Assembly: GCF_024741815.1 (NCBI RefSeq)
Contig: NZ_CP102951.1
Coordinates: 2,495,001-2,559,000, forward strand
Source of the DNA: Pseudomonas sp. LS1212
Lineage (GTDB): Bacteria; Pseudomonadota; Gammaproteobacteria; Pseudomonadales; Pseudomonadaceae
DNA length: 64,000 bases
Direction of reading: 5' to 3'
Part shown: positions 7,568-15,169 of the stretch, in pieces
How the letters are laid out: every line of letters starts with the position of its first letter
How positions within the stretch are numbered: position 1 is the first letter of the stretch
The notes under the pieces: model-generated
Database searches by the model: none
The model's input: only the letters and a program-made list of their open reading frames with translations
What the model was told of the DNA's origin: nothing
Program-made: the position numbers and the translations under genes

Positions 7568-8788
7568 TCATCTCGCCTCGGCATGCCTGGGCAAGGCGAT
7601 AGAAATCAGGGCCGCCAGCAACACGAACAGCGTGGATACCCAAAGGCAGGCTTCCAGCCCGTAGCGTTGATAAATCCACCCGGACAGCAGGGTGCCGATA
7701 AGTCGGCCCAGGGCGTTGGACATGTAGTAGAAACCCACGTCCAGCGACACCCCATCCTCCTTGGCGTAGGCGACGATGAGGTAGCTGTGTAGCGAGGAGT
7801 TCACCGCGAACAGGGCGCCGAACACCATCAGCCCACCCAGCAGCACCACATGAGGCGACCAGCCCGCCGAGAGGCCAAGTGCGATAGCGGCAGGCAACCC
7901 CGCCAGCATTGCCGCCCAAACGAAGGCCGCTCGCCCGTCTGGAACGTGCCCGCGATTCTTTCCCGTGATGTTCGGGGCCAGGGACTGGATGATGCCGTAG
8001 CCGATGACCCACGCCGCCAGGAAGCCGCCGACCCGCCAGAAGTCCCAGCCCAGCACCGTGCTCAGGTACACCGGTAGCGCCACCACGAACCATACGTCAC
8101 GGGCGCCGAAGAGGAACATGCGCGCCGCCGAGAGGATGTTGATCGCCCGGCTCTTGGAGAGGAGCTCGCGGAACTTCGGCTTGGCCTTGGCCTTGCCCAG
8201 GTCCTTTTTCAGCAGCAACAGGCTGGCGACCCAGATCAGCGCCAGCAGAGCAGCCATCAGCAGCACGGCGCCGGTAAAGCCCAGCCATGCCAGCAACGCA
8301 CCACCAAGGAAGAAACCCACGCCTTTGAGCGCGTTCTTCGAGCCGGTGAGGATCGCCACCCACTGGTAGAGCGTGCCTTGCCGGTTGTCGGGCACCAGGA
8401 GTTTGATCGAGCTCTTGGCGCTCATCTTGTTGAGGTCTTTGGCAATGCCCGACAAGGCCTGGGCGCCCATCACCCAAGGGAGGGTCAGCCAGGCGGCGGG
8501 CACTGTCAGCATCAGCAAGGCCGCCACCTGCAGGCCCAAACCGATGTTCATGGTGCGATTGAGGCCCAGGCGGGCGCCGAAGTAGCCGCCCACCAGATTG
8601 GTAATGACACCGAAGAACTCGTAGAACAGGAATAGCGCAGCGATTTGCAGCGGTGTGTAGCCCAGGGTATGGAAGTGCAGCACCACCAACATGCGCAGCG
8701 CGCCGTCGGTGAGGGTGAAGGCCCAGTAATTGCCGGTCACCAGCAGATACTGGCGCACTGGCGAGGGCAGGGCGGACAACGCGTTCAT
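7568..8788 (-). CDS. arsJ: Organoarsenical efflux MFS transporter ArsJ
   Basis: A 406-residue major-facilitator protein with about twelve hydrophobic segments. It begins MNALSALPSPVRQYLLVTGN, and the sequence NYWAFTLTDGALRMLVVLHF is characteristic of ArsJ. In the known pathway the partner GAPDH makes 1-arseno-3-phosphoglycerate from arsenate and ArsJ exports it. The gene lies 11 bases downstream of that GAPDH gene and is the last gene of the ars operon. The longer frame to 8857 overlaps the GAPDH gene and is not preferred. Confidence 0.93.
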   Translation of the reverse strand: MNALSALPSPVRQYLLVTGNYWAFTLTDGALRMLVVLHFHTLGYTPLQIAALFLFYEFFGVITNLVGGYFGARLGLNRTMNIGLGLQVAALLMLTVPAAWLTLPWVMGAQALSGIAKDLNKMSAKSSIKLLVPDNRQGTLYQWVAILTGSKNALKGVGFFLGGALLAWLGFTGAVLLMAALLALIWVASLLLLKKDLGKAKAKPKFRELLSKSRAINILSAARMFLFGARDVWFVVALPVYLSTVLGWDFWRVGGFLAAWVIGYGIIQSLAPNITGKNRGHVPDGRAAFVWAAMLAGLPAAIALGLSAGWSPHVVLLGGLMVFGALFAVNSSLHSYLIVAYAKEDGVSLDVGFYYMSNALGRLIGTLLSGWIYQRYGLEACLWVSTLFVLLAALISIALPRHAEAR

Positions 8789-8799
8789 GATCGCCCCCG

Positions 8800-9804
8800 T
8801 CAACCAGCCAGGCCGACCAGTCTGGCCAGTTCGGCAGCGCGGTTGGCATAACCCCATTCGTTGTCGTACCAGGCGTAGATTTTCACCTGGGTGCCGTTGA
8901 CCACCATGGTCGACAGCGCATCGATGATCGAGGAACGCGGGTCGGTGCGGTAGTCGATGGACACCAGTGGCCGTTCCTCAAAGCCGAGGATGTTCTTCAG
9001 CGGGCCATCGGCGGCAGCCTTGAGCAGGGCGTTGACCTCAGCCACCGTAGTGGCGCGCTCGACTTCGAACACGCAATCGGTGAGCGAGGCGTTGGCCAGC
9101 GGCACGCGCACGGCGTGGCCGTTCAGGCGCCCGCGCAGTTCAGGGAAGATTTCCGCAATCGCCGTCGCCGAGCCGGTGCTGGTCGGGATGAGGCTCATGC
9201 CCGAAGCGCGGGCGCGGCGCAGATCCTTGTGCGGCTGATCGAGGATGCTCTGGGTGTTGGTCAGGTCGTGGATCGTAGTGATCGAACCATGGCGGATACC
9301 CAGGCTCTCGTGGATCACCTTGACCACCGGGGCCAGACAGTTGGTGGTGCAGGAGGCGGCGGTCACGATGCGGTGCAGTGCCGGATCGAACAAATGCTGG
9401 TTGACGCCCATGACCACGTTCAACGCGCCTTGCTCCTTGACCGGGGCACAGACCACCACGCGCTTTACGCCTTGCTCCAGATAGGCCTGGAGCAGCGCGA
9501 CGGTCTTCATCTTGCCGCTGGCTTCGAGCACCAGATCGCAGCCCGACCAGTCGGTGTCAGCAATCGCCTTGTTGGCGGTGACCTTGATACGCTTGCCGTC
9601 GATCACTACATGATCGCCTTCGCTGCTGGCTTCGTTGTGCCAACGGCCATGCACCGAGTCGAAGTTGATCAGGTGGGCGTGAGTGGCGGCGTCACCCGCC
9701 GGGTCGTTGATGTGCACGAATTCGAACTCTGGCCAGCCCCAGGCTGCACGCAGGGCAAGACGACCGATGCGACCGAAACCGTTGATTCCTATTTTGATGC
9801 TCAT
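8800..9804 (-). CDS. ArsJ-associated glyceraldehyde-3-phosphate dehydrogenase
   Basis: The 334-residue enzyme starts MSIKIGINGFGRIGRLALRA (NAD-binding loop), carries the catalytic cysteine in ASCTTNCLAP near residue 150 and ends with WYDNEWGYANRAAELARL. Its place between arsH and arsJ identifies it as the arsenate-dedicated paralogue, which adds arsenate to glyceraldehyde-3-phosphate. An upstream in-frame ATG at 9843 is possible, but MSIKIGING is the usual N-terminus. Confidence 0.92.
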   Translation of the reverse strand: MSIKIGINGFGRIGRLALRAAWGWPEFEFVHINDPAGDAATHAHLINFDSVHGRWHNEASSEGDHVVIDGKRIKVTANKAIADTDWSGCDLVLEASGKMKTVALLQAYLEQGVKRVVVCAPVKEQGALNVVMGVNQHLFDPALHRIVTAASCTTNCLAPVVKVIHESLGIRHGSITTIHDLTNTQSILDQPHKDLRRARASGMSLIPTSTGSATAIAEIFPELRGRLNGHAVRVPLANASLTDCVFEVERATTVAEVNALLKAAADGPLKNILGFEERPLVSIDYRTDPRSSIIDALSTMVVNGTQVKIYAWYDNEWGYANRAAELARLVGLAG

Positions 9805-9866
9805 GGGTTGTTCTCTTGGGCTGCTATCTACGGGCGATGACAACGGGGTGACGTCGAAAGGGCTTT

Positions 9867-10583
9867 TCAGATGGAGCGTTGATTAACGCGTTTGGAGAGT
9901 TCTTGCGCCGATTCCTTGCGTTCGGAATAGCGGTCGACCAGATAGTCCTGCCGCTCGCGCAGCAGCAACGTGAACTTCACCAGTTCTTCCATCACGTCCA
10001 CGACACGGTCGTAGTAGGAAGATGGCTTCATGCGCCCGGCCTCATCGAACTCCAGGTAGGCCTTCGGTACCGAGGACTGGTTGGGGATGGTGAACATGCG
10101 CATCCAACGACCCAGCACACGCAGCTGGTTGACCACGTTGAAGGATTGCGAACCCCCACAAACCTGCATCACCGCCAGAGTCTTGCCCTGGGTTGGGCGC
10201 ACCGCGCCCATGGTCAACGGAACCCAGTCGATCTGCGCCTTGAACACTGCGCTCATCGAGCCGTGACGTTCCGGGGAGCACCAGACCTGACCTTCTGACC
10301 AGAGCACCAATTCGCGCAGCTCTTGCACCTTGGGATGGATGTCCGGCACGTCATCCGGCAACGGCAGCTCAGATGGGTTGAAGATGCGTGTTTCTGCGCC
10401 GAAGTGCTGCAACAGGCGCGCAGCTTCCTCGGTCAGCAGGCGGCTGAACGAACGCTCGCGAGTCGAGCCGTAAAGTAGCAGGATACGCGGCTTGTGCGTG
10501 GCCGACAGCGTAGTGCCGAGTTTATCGAGGGTCGGCAGGTCGACCAGTTCGGCATCGAGGTTGGGGATGTGTTCATCAGTCAT
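9867..10583 (-). CDS. arsH: Arsenical resistance flavoprotein ArsH
   Basis: This 238-residue NADPH-dependent FMN reductase starts at 10583 behind CAGGAG. The FMN-binding loop is LLLYGSTRERSFSRLLTEEA, and the family block WCSPERHGSMSAVFKAQIDW is intact. ArsH oxidises trivalent methylated and aromatic arsenicals to the less toxic pentavalent forms. It is the first intact gene after the collapsed arsenite-pump locus and is followed by GAPDH and arsJ on the same strand. Confidence 0.95.
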   Translation of the reverse strand: MTDEHIPNLDAELVDLPTLDKLGTTLSATHKPRILLLYGSTRERSFSRLLTEEAARLLQHFGAETRIFNPSELPLPDDVPDIHPKVQELRELVLWSEGQVWCSPERHGSMSAVFKAQIDWVPLTMGAVRPTQGKTLAVMQVCGGSQSFNVVNQLRVLGRWMRMFTIPNQSSVPKAYLEFDEAGRMKPSSYYDRVVDVMEELVKFTLLLRERQDYLVDRYSERKESAQELSKRVNQRSI

Positions 10584-10587
10584 ATGT

Positions 10588-10765
10588 TTACTCCTGAGCG
10601 AGGTCGCCCTTGGGATGATCGAACCAGCGGCGCTTGAACCAGAGGGCCATGAAGGCCACCAACCCGGCGACGTATTGGTTGTTGCCGCCCGCGATCTGAT
10701 TGCACACAAATCCAGACCGTCAGATAGCGATCCAAAAAAGCAAGACGGCTTTTACTCATCGTCAT
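10588..10765 (-). pseudogene. ACR3-type arsenite pump gene, collapsed
   Basis: The start (MTMSKSRLAFLDRYLTVWI, from 10765) is the hallmark N-terminus of ACR3 arsenite transporters. After about 19 codons the sequence jumps to another frame encoding a membrane-protein tail, YVAGLVAFMALWFKRRWFDH, ending at a stop at 10588. ACR3 proteins have roughly 350 residues and ten membrane helices; nearly all are missing. The tail may belong to the same gene or to a neighbour lost with it. As(III) export from this operon is therefore gone. Confidence 0.75.
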
Positions 10766-10769
10766 TGAC

Positions 10770-11126
10770 TCAGCAGCAAGCGGCCAGGCGCTGAGGGCGA
10801 TCACCCATCACGTCGAGGCGTTTGGCGTCTGGGCTGAGCCAATGCCGGTTGGCGTCCAGAGTGGATTTCAGTACCGCGATCACCCAGTCCGGCAGACTGG
10901 GGTGCAGCCGGTAGTACACCCATTGACCTTGCCGACGATCCTCCAGCAACCCGCAATTGCGCAGTTGCGCCAGATGGCGGGAAATCTTCGGCTGGCTCTC
11001 ATCGAGCGCGCAGGTCAGTTCACACACGCACAGCTCTTGCTCACGGGTGATGAGCAACATCAGGCGGACGCGGGTTTCATCAGCCAGGCATTTGAATACG
11101 GTGGTCGGTGTCAGATGGTCAGCCAT
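10770..11126 (-). CDS. arsR: ArsR repressor
   Basis: This 118-residue winged-helix metalloregulator has a CLADETRVRLMLLI N-terminus, the As(III)-binding ELCVCEL motif (Cys33 and Cys35), and the recognition helix SQPKISRHLAQLRNCGLLED. It ends LAACC, giving two extra cysteines. It lies between the arsC remnant and the ACR3 remnant. CGAATAT sites further upstream (11309-11331) are a likely operator for the whole leftward operon. Confidence 0.93.
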   Translation of the reverse strand: MADHLTPTTVFKCLADETRVRLMLLITREQELCVCELTCALDESQPKISRHLAQLRNCGLLEDRRQGQWVYYRLHPSLPDWVIAVLKSTLDANRHWLSPDAKRLDVMGDRPQRLAACC

Positions 11127-11133
11127 AGGGGTC

Positions 11134-11280
11134 TCAACGTTTGGTCTTCACCAACACGAACATCTTGATGCGCTCATGAATTTCGTGAAGGGTGTGACGG
11201 AATGCATCGTGCTTGGTGCCAACTGCGAGCGGGCAGCGTTAGCCACACAAACAAACAGCACGTGGGTTTTATCGGTCATC
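11134..11280 (-). pseudogene. arsC: Arsenate reductase (LMW-phosphatase type), collapsed
   Basis: From 11280 the frame encodes MTDKTHVLFVCVANAARSQL, the N-terminal P-loop (CxxxxxR) of a low-molecular-weight-phosphatase-type arsenate reductase. After about 21 codons it switches frame into a typical family C-terminus (HDAFRHTLHEIHERIKMF, ending VKTKR at 11134). Some 110 central residues, including the catalytic acid loop, are missing. Only 7 bases separate it from arsR, so operon structure is preserved while the gene is dead. Confidence 0.85.
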
Positions 11281-11308
11281 GCCAAGTCTCGAGTTAGATA
11301 TGGTTTTA

Positions 11309-11331
11309 CGAATATACGTTTTTTCGAATAT
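11309..11331 (-). promoter_or_regulatory. Candidate ArsR operator for the leftward ars operon
   Basis: Two CGAATAT elements (11309-11315 and 11325-11331) lie about 29-50 bases upstream of the arsC remnant start. The second sits within the palindrome GAATATTC. AT-rich CGAATAT/ATATTCG elements are typical of ArsR-type operators. Placement fits a promoter driving arsC'-arsR-acr3'-arsH-GAPDH-arsJ. Confidence 0.55.
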
Positions 11332-11441
11332 TCAGCAAAGCAGTAAACTCGACGCACCTGCAAAATGTCCATTCCGCCCCGTAGACGTTCCTGGCTCGAA
11401 ACTGAATTGCAGACAACGAAATCCTCTGTGCAGGGCTTTAC

Positions 11442-11461
11442 ATGTGCATGGATATGCACAT
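11442..11461 (+). promoter_or_regulatory. Inverted-repeat operator upstream of arsR2
   Basis: A perfect 8-bp inverted repeat ATGTGCAT-GGAT-ATGCACAT lies 11 bases before the second arsR start. A related, less symmetric element recurs ahead of the arsO gene. It is the likely autoregulatory site of the ArsR-family protein. Confidence 0.6.
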
Positions 11462-11472
11462 ATATTCTCGCC

Positions 11473-11820
11473 ATGAACGTTGCCACTAACCGCTCCCAAG
11501 CCATTGAGTCTGTCATTGAGTCTCTCGATGGCGCATTTTTCAAGGCCCTCTGCGAGCCGCCAAGAGTCGCGGTGCTCAAGCGCGTGATGCAACTGGGTCG
11601 AGCCGATGTAACAGCGATTGCAGCTGATTTACCCCAGGAGCGCTCGGTGGTATCTCGTCATCTTCAGGTGCTGCTGGTCGCAGGGATCGTGCGCGCGACC
11701 AAGGTGGGGCGTCAGGTGTTCTATGAGGTGGACGGCCCAGCCATCGTCAAGCGACTGGAGGACATCCTCCATCACACCAAAAGCATTGCTTCGTTGTGCT
11801 GCCCAGGCGGATCTCGCTGA
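11473..11820 (+). CDS. ArsR-family repressor (second copy)
   Basis: A 115-residue winged-helix regulator beginning MNVATNRSQAIESVIESLDG. The start at 11473 follows the inverted-repeat operator; the longer frame to 11365 has no supporting signal. The recognition region is RSVVSRHLQVLLVAGIVRA and the C-terminus ends SLCCPGGSR. It lacks the ELCVCEL motif of the first ArsR but has Cys27 and a C-terminal CC pair that could bind As(III) or an organoarsenical (inference). It is transcribed with the flavin monooxygenase and divergent from the main ars operon. Confidence 0.88.
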   Translation: MNVATNRSQAIESVIESLDGAFFKALCEPPRVAVLKRVMQLGRADVTAIAADLPQERSVVSRHLQVLLVAGIVRATKVGRQVFYEVDGPAIVKRLEDILHHTKSIASLCCPGGSR

Positions 11821-11837
11821 TTTTTGTTTACCTTAAT

Positions 11838-11857
11838 ATGTGTATAGGTGCGCATAT
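11838..11857 (+). promoter_or_regulatory. Second ArsR2-like operator, upstream of arsO
   Basis: ATGTGTAT-AGGT-GCGCATAT has the same 8-4-8 layout as the element at 11442-11461 but with only partial symmetry. It ends directly at the start codon of the monooxygenase gene, implying separate control of arsO by the adjacent repressor. Confidence 0.45.
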
Positions 11858-12943
11858 ATGAACGCAATGGATCGCTCATTCGATGTTGTCGTAATAGGCG
11901 CAGGGCAGGCAGGGCTGGCCTGTGGCTGGCATTTGAAACAGCAGGGGCTCGATTTCCTTATCCTGGATGAGCAGCAGCAACCAGGGGGTAACTGGCGTAA
12001 CTACTACGACAACCTCGAACTGTTCTCGCCGGCAGCGTACTCCTCGTTACCGGGGCTGCCGTTTCCTGGAGCACCGGAGCACTACCCCTCTCGCGATGAA
12101 GTAGTGCACTACCTGGAGCAGTACGCATGCTTCTTCGAGTTACCGATTCTTCCGGGGATTAAGGTCATAAAGGTGAATCAGGAAGCTGGAGGGTTCCAGA
12201 TAGTGGCTGCCAATGGGCAGCGCTTCTTTACCAGGGCACTGGTTGTGGCCTCAGGGGCATTCAGTCGCCCATTTACCCCGGACATTCCGGGGCTCGAAAG
12301 CTTTCGGGGTGTTCACCTTCACAGCGCCGAGTATCGGAATACACAAGCGTTCAGAGGGCAACGCATTGTGGTCATTGGCGCGGCGAATTCGGCAGTACAG
12401 ATAGCTTATGAGCTCGCCACAGTGGCTGAGGTCACGCTGGCCACACGCGAGGCGATTCGATTCTTTGCGCAGAAGCTACTCGGCGCGGACTTCCATGCCT
12501 GGCTGAAATGGACAGGCCTGGAAAGAACCCGCTGGTTAAATGATCAGAGCACACCGGTACTGGATGACGGCACATACAAAGAAGCGCTGAAGTCAGGACT
12601 TTTCAATCATCGGTCGATGTTTGGGCAGATAACCCCGACCGGAGTTGTCTGGGCAGATGGTCAGCATGAAGCTGTTGATTGCCTGGTCTTCGCCACTGGG
12701 TTCCGCCCAAATATTTCCTTTCTTGAAGACCTGGCGGTGACGGATGATCATGGGCGATTGATGCAGCGCGATGGACGAGCACTGTATACCCCAGGCCTGT
12801 ACTTTGTGGGTCTACCAATGCAGCGCAATTTCGCTTCAGCAACCCTCAGAGGTGTGGGACCTGACGCTGAAGTCATCCTCCCGCATTTGCTACGCCATCT
12901 GCGTTCCACAGGTACAGAACCGCTGACAGCAACGCAGCGATGA
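11858..12943 (+). CDS. ArsO-like FAD/NADPH-dependent monooxygenase
   Basis: The 361-residue flavoprotein has an FAD-binding motif (VVIGAGQAGLACGWHLKQQG), the GGNWRNYYDNL block, an NADPH-binding motif (VVIGAANSAVQIAYELA), and an ATGFRPNISFL motif near residue 290. This architecture is that of class B monooxygenases and matches the ArsO proteins found in ars clusters. Neighbouring ArsR2 and the operator spacing support an arsenic role; the true substrate is unknown. The start at 11858 is chosen over GTG 11840 and ATG 11867 because AGGTG lies 7 bases upstream. Confidence 0.8.
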   Translation: MNAMDRSFDVVVIGAGQAGLACGWHLKQQGLDFLILDEQQQPGGNWRNYYDNLELFSPAAYSSLPGLPFPGAPEHYPSRDEVVHYLEQYACFFELPILPGIKVIKVNQEAGGFQIVAANGQRFFTRALVVASGAFSRPFTPDIPGLESFRGVHLHSAEYRNTQAFRGQRIVVIGAANSAVQIAYELATVAEVTLATREAIRFFAQKLLGADFHAWLKWTGLERTRWLNDQSTPVLDDGTYKEALKSGLFNHRSMFGQITPTGVVWADGQHEAVDCLVFATGFRPNISFLEDLAVTDDHGRLMQRDGRALYTPGLYFVGLPMQRNFASATLRGVGPDAEVILPHLLRHLRSTGTEPLTATQR

Positions 12944-13007
12944 ACAAAAGCTTAACGGCCCTGATCCGTACGCCAATTCATTCGCTCACGGAACGGTGAA
13001 GAGCACA

Positions 13008-13946
13008 CTATACAGTACCCATTTCCATCTCCGGACTTAAGGTTCCTAGCCAAGCGACTAGACACACAATGATTATCGCCACCGAGAACTCTAGCGCCAT
13101 GCTACGCCGTAAAGCATTAACGGCCCCAGTGTATTCTCCGTTCTGGATCGACCGTTTTAACAGTGGGCTCAAGTGAAAGCGGTTCAGCGTGGCCAATACA
13201 AGCATCGCTGCAAATAGTACTATTTTCAAACAAAGCAGCACGCCATAAGTGCTAAACGTTATATTTTCTACTGTTGGACCTACGATGAAAAGATAATTTA
13301 CTATGCCGGTAACACTTAGGCTAACCACGATCAATGCACCCGCTGATTCGAACCCCGTAAGTACTCGGGAGAGAATGCGCACCTCTTGCTCGCCATTAAG
13401 TATTTTCGTACGCAGTAATAAAGCGAATGCCGCCAGAGCGCCGAGCCATCCTCCCGCTGCCAAAAGGTGGAAGATGTCGCTGGCGAAATGCACGTAACGC
13501 CGGTTGCCTTCGTCCATGGCTCCATGCCCTGTCCAAGCCAGGGTTGCAAGCGCGGTTGCACCGCACAAGGTAACCACCCAGAGGCTCAGGGTTGGAAAGC
13601 GTTTGTTCACCGTCATCGCTACACCTGCTAGAACAAGAGCAGCAATCCGAACCATCCATGTGAGTCCGACATCGGTACCCATAAGCACCATTTCGAAGAC
13701 ATGGCGTTGAAGTTCCATAAGTTCTGCAACGCCACTCATTGCCTTGGCAAGTAACAACATGGCAGCCAGAGACAGCAGTACGCCAAAAACAACTGTGCCG
13801 AAAATCAGCGACTCAAAGTTCAAGACGGCACCAGAGATTCGCTCTTTTCCCCTAAGGCTGTACAAACCAAAAATGGCCAATCCAAACAGCAGCATGAGGT
13901 CCATATAAAGAACGAAGCGAACGGCGATGTTGACTGAGTCGCTCAT
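13008..13946 (-). CDS. copD: Copper resistance membrane protein CopD
   Basis: A 312-residue inner-membrane protein with about eight hydrophobic helices and the CopD/PcoD pattern: MDLMLLFGLAIFGLY, TGHGAMDEGNRRYVHFASDI with a conserved His pair, and GGWLGALAAFALL. It is thought to move copper across the inner membrane in partnership with CopC, encoded three bases upstream on the same strand. No other cop genes follow; copA and copB sit 8 kb away. Confidence 0.9.
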   Translation of the reverse strand: MSDSVNIAVRFVLYMDLMLLFGLAIFGLYSLRGKERISGAVLNFESLIFGTVVFGVLLSLAAMLLLAKAMSGVAELMELQRHVFEMVLMGTDVGLTWMVRIAALVLAGVAMTVNKRFPTLSLWVVTLCGATALATLAWTGHGAMDEGNRRYVHFASDIFHLLAAGGWLGALAAFALLLRTKILNGEQEVRILSRVLTGFESAGALIVVSLSVTGIVNYLFIVGPTVENITFSTYGVLLCLKIVLFAAMLVLATLNRFHLSPLLKRSIQNGEYTGAVNALRRSMALEFSVAIIIVCLVAWLGTLSPEMEMGTV

Positions 13947-13949
13947 GAA

Positions 13950-14333
13950 TCACTTCACTTTAAAAACAAGGTTGCCTGTTATGGGGTGAGTGTCGGAAGA
14001 GACTGCTCGCCATTCGACCTTGTAAGTACCAGTGGTTAGCGGAGCGGCAGGCGTGATGACCATCGTTTTCGGATCGTCGCTGCCTGAGACACTCGCCTTG
14101 ACAGCCATTGGGGAATGCGACATGCCCGGCATGTCGGTCATGATCAGTTTTGCACCGGAGAACTGAGTTGTGAGGTTCTCAGAGAAATGCAGCTCAATCC
14201 TGGAAGGTGCTGTGGAGGTCGAGCCTTCCGAAGGAGTGGAGGACACTAGTTTTGGATGTGCTTGGGCGATAGCGCTCAAAAGCAAACCAGCGGTAAGTGC
14301 GACAGCAACGGTAGTAGTTTTAAAGAGTGACAT
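13950..14333 (-). CDS. copC: Periplasmic copper-binding protein CopC
   Basis: The 127-residue protein begins MSLFKTTTVAVALTAGLLLS behind GAGGAG and has a signal peptide ending AQA. The mature N-terminal His (AHPKLVSSTPSEGS) and the late SSDTHPITG histidine are the usual Cu(II) ligands. A short Met segment (MTDMPGMSHSPM) can bind Cu(I). It delivers periplasmic copper to CopD, encoded directly downstream. No CopR-type box is visible upstream. Confidence 0.92.
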   Translation of the reverse strand: MSLFKTTTVAVALTAGLLLSAIAQAHPKLVSSTPSEGSTSTAPSRIELHFSENLTTQFSGAKLIMTDMPGMSHSPMAVKASVSGSDDPKTMVITPAAPLTTGTYKVEWRAVSSDTHPITGNLVFKVK

Positions 14334-14538
14334 GCAGGGCTCCTCACAGCGCAAGCTGTTGGTTCGAGGTTTTGTAGGGAAGTTCTAGTTTTGCTTCTCG
14401 ATGTGGGTTGAAAACCACTGACGAATACCAAGCGTATGCCGCGCCCTGGTACGGACTGAGCCCCGGTAGTGGGTCAGGAGAGCCGCGTCAAAGAGCCAGG
14501 ACACGATGACACATGACCGCAAACCGTTCGATTACATT

Positions 14539-15016
14539 TCAGTAAGCTTTGTGAGTGTAGACAAGGTGGTTATTCACGTTCACGACCCTGTTGTTCTCCG
14601 GTCTGATCAAGCCATTGTCGGATTTGGCCAGGAAAAGCATGTCATCGATCATTCGAGACATACGCTTCAGATCATCCAGGTTCGAGTACAGATTGTCTTC
14701 GTAGTCCTCGATGTTCCGTTTTCTGGAGAGGACGACTTTGGTGTGAGTCATCAGATTGCTGACCGGCGTACGCAGTTCATGAGCAATGTCCGCGGAAAAA
14801 TTCGATAGCTGTACAAAAGCATCATCCAGCCGTGACAGCATCGCGTTGAACGACGAGACCATTTGTTGCAGCTCTTTGGGAACGGACGCTAACGGGATGC
14901 GCTCTTTGAGTGATTTAGCCGACATCGAGGCCGCGACCCTGGTCACCTGACGAATAGGGCGCATACCACTGCTGGCAACCATCCACCCTAGCTCTGCGCT
15001 GATGAATGCACTGATC
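14539..15016 (-). pseudogene. CopS-like sensor kinase fragment
   Basis: About 158 residues remain: part of the second membrane helix (FISAELGWMVASSG), a HAMP linker, and the HisKA domain with FSADIAHELRTPVSNLM (phosphorylatable His). The frame then ends at 14539 after an unrelated NNRVVNVNNHLVYTHKAY tail, before any ATP-binding domain. The sensor N-terminus is also missing. It is joined to a response-regulator fragment upstream, so this is the debris of a copRS-type pair. Confidence 0.8.
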
Positions 15017-15115
15017 ACCAAGCATCATGACATCCAGAATCAACAGGTCATACGCCTCGCTCAAGGCATGTTGAAGGGCCTCGCTGCCTTCGTTCTACGA
15101 TGAGCTTTCCAATCG
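15017..15115 (-). pseudogene. CopR-like response regulator fragment
   Basis: The minus strand encodes GSEALQHALSEAYDLLILDV followed by MM, the receiver segment around the phosphoacceptor Asp of CopR/CusR-type regulators. The codons just upstream read KLIVE, the very start of such a protein, with about 30 residues missing between. The fragment then runs into the CopS fragment. Two deletions are therefore needed to explain it. The DNA-binding domain is entirely lost. Confidence 0.7.
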
Positions 15116-15130
15116 CCCCAATCAAGAGTA

Positions 15131-15169
15131 ATGTAGTTCAGTCTACATAATATGTATCTAAACCTACAT
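15131..15169 (+). promoter_or_regulatory. Tandem 18-bp operators of the chromate operon
   Basis: ATGTAG-TTCAGT-CTACAT (15131-15148) is followed by ATGTAT-CTAAAC-CTACAT (15152-15169). Both are 18 bases with the same outer hexamers, and the second overlaps the chrB start codon. A TAATAT-like -10 lies between them. This is a clear repressor/sensor target, most likely for ChrB, whose N-terminal domain resembles PaaX-type DNA-binding proteins. Confidence 0.7.
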
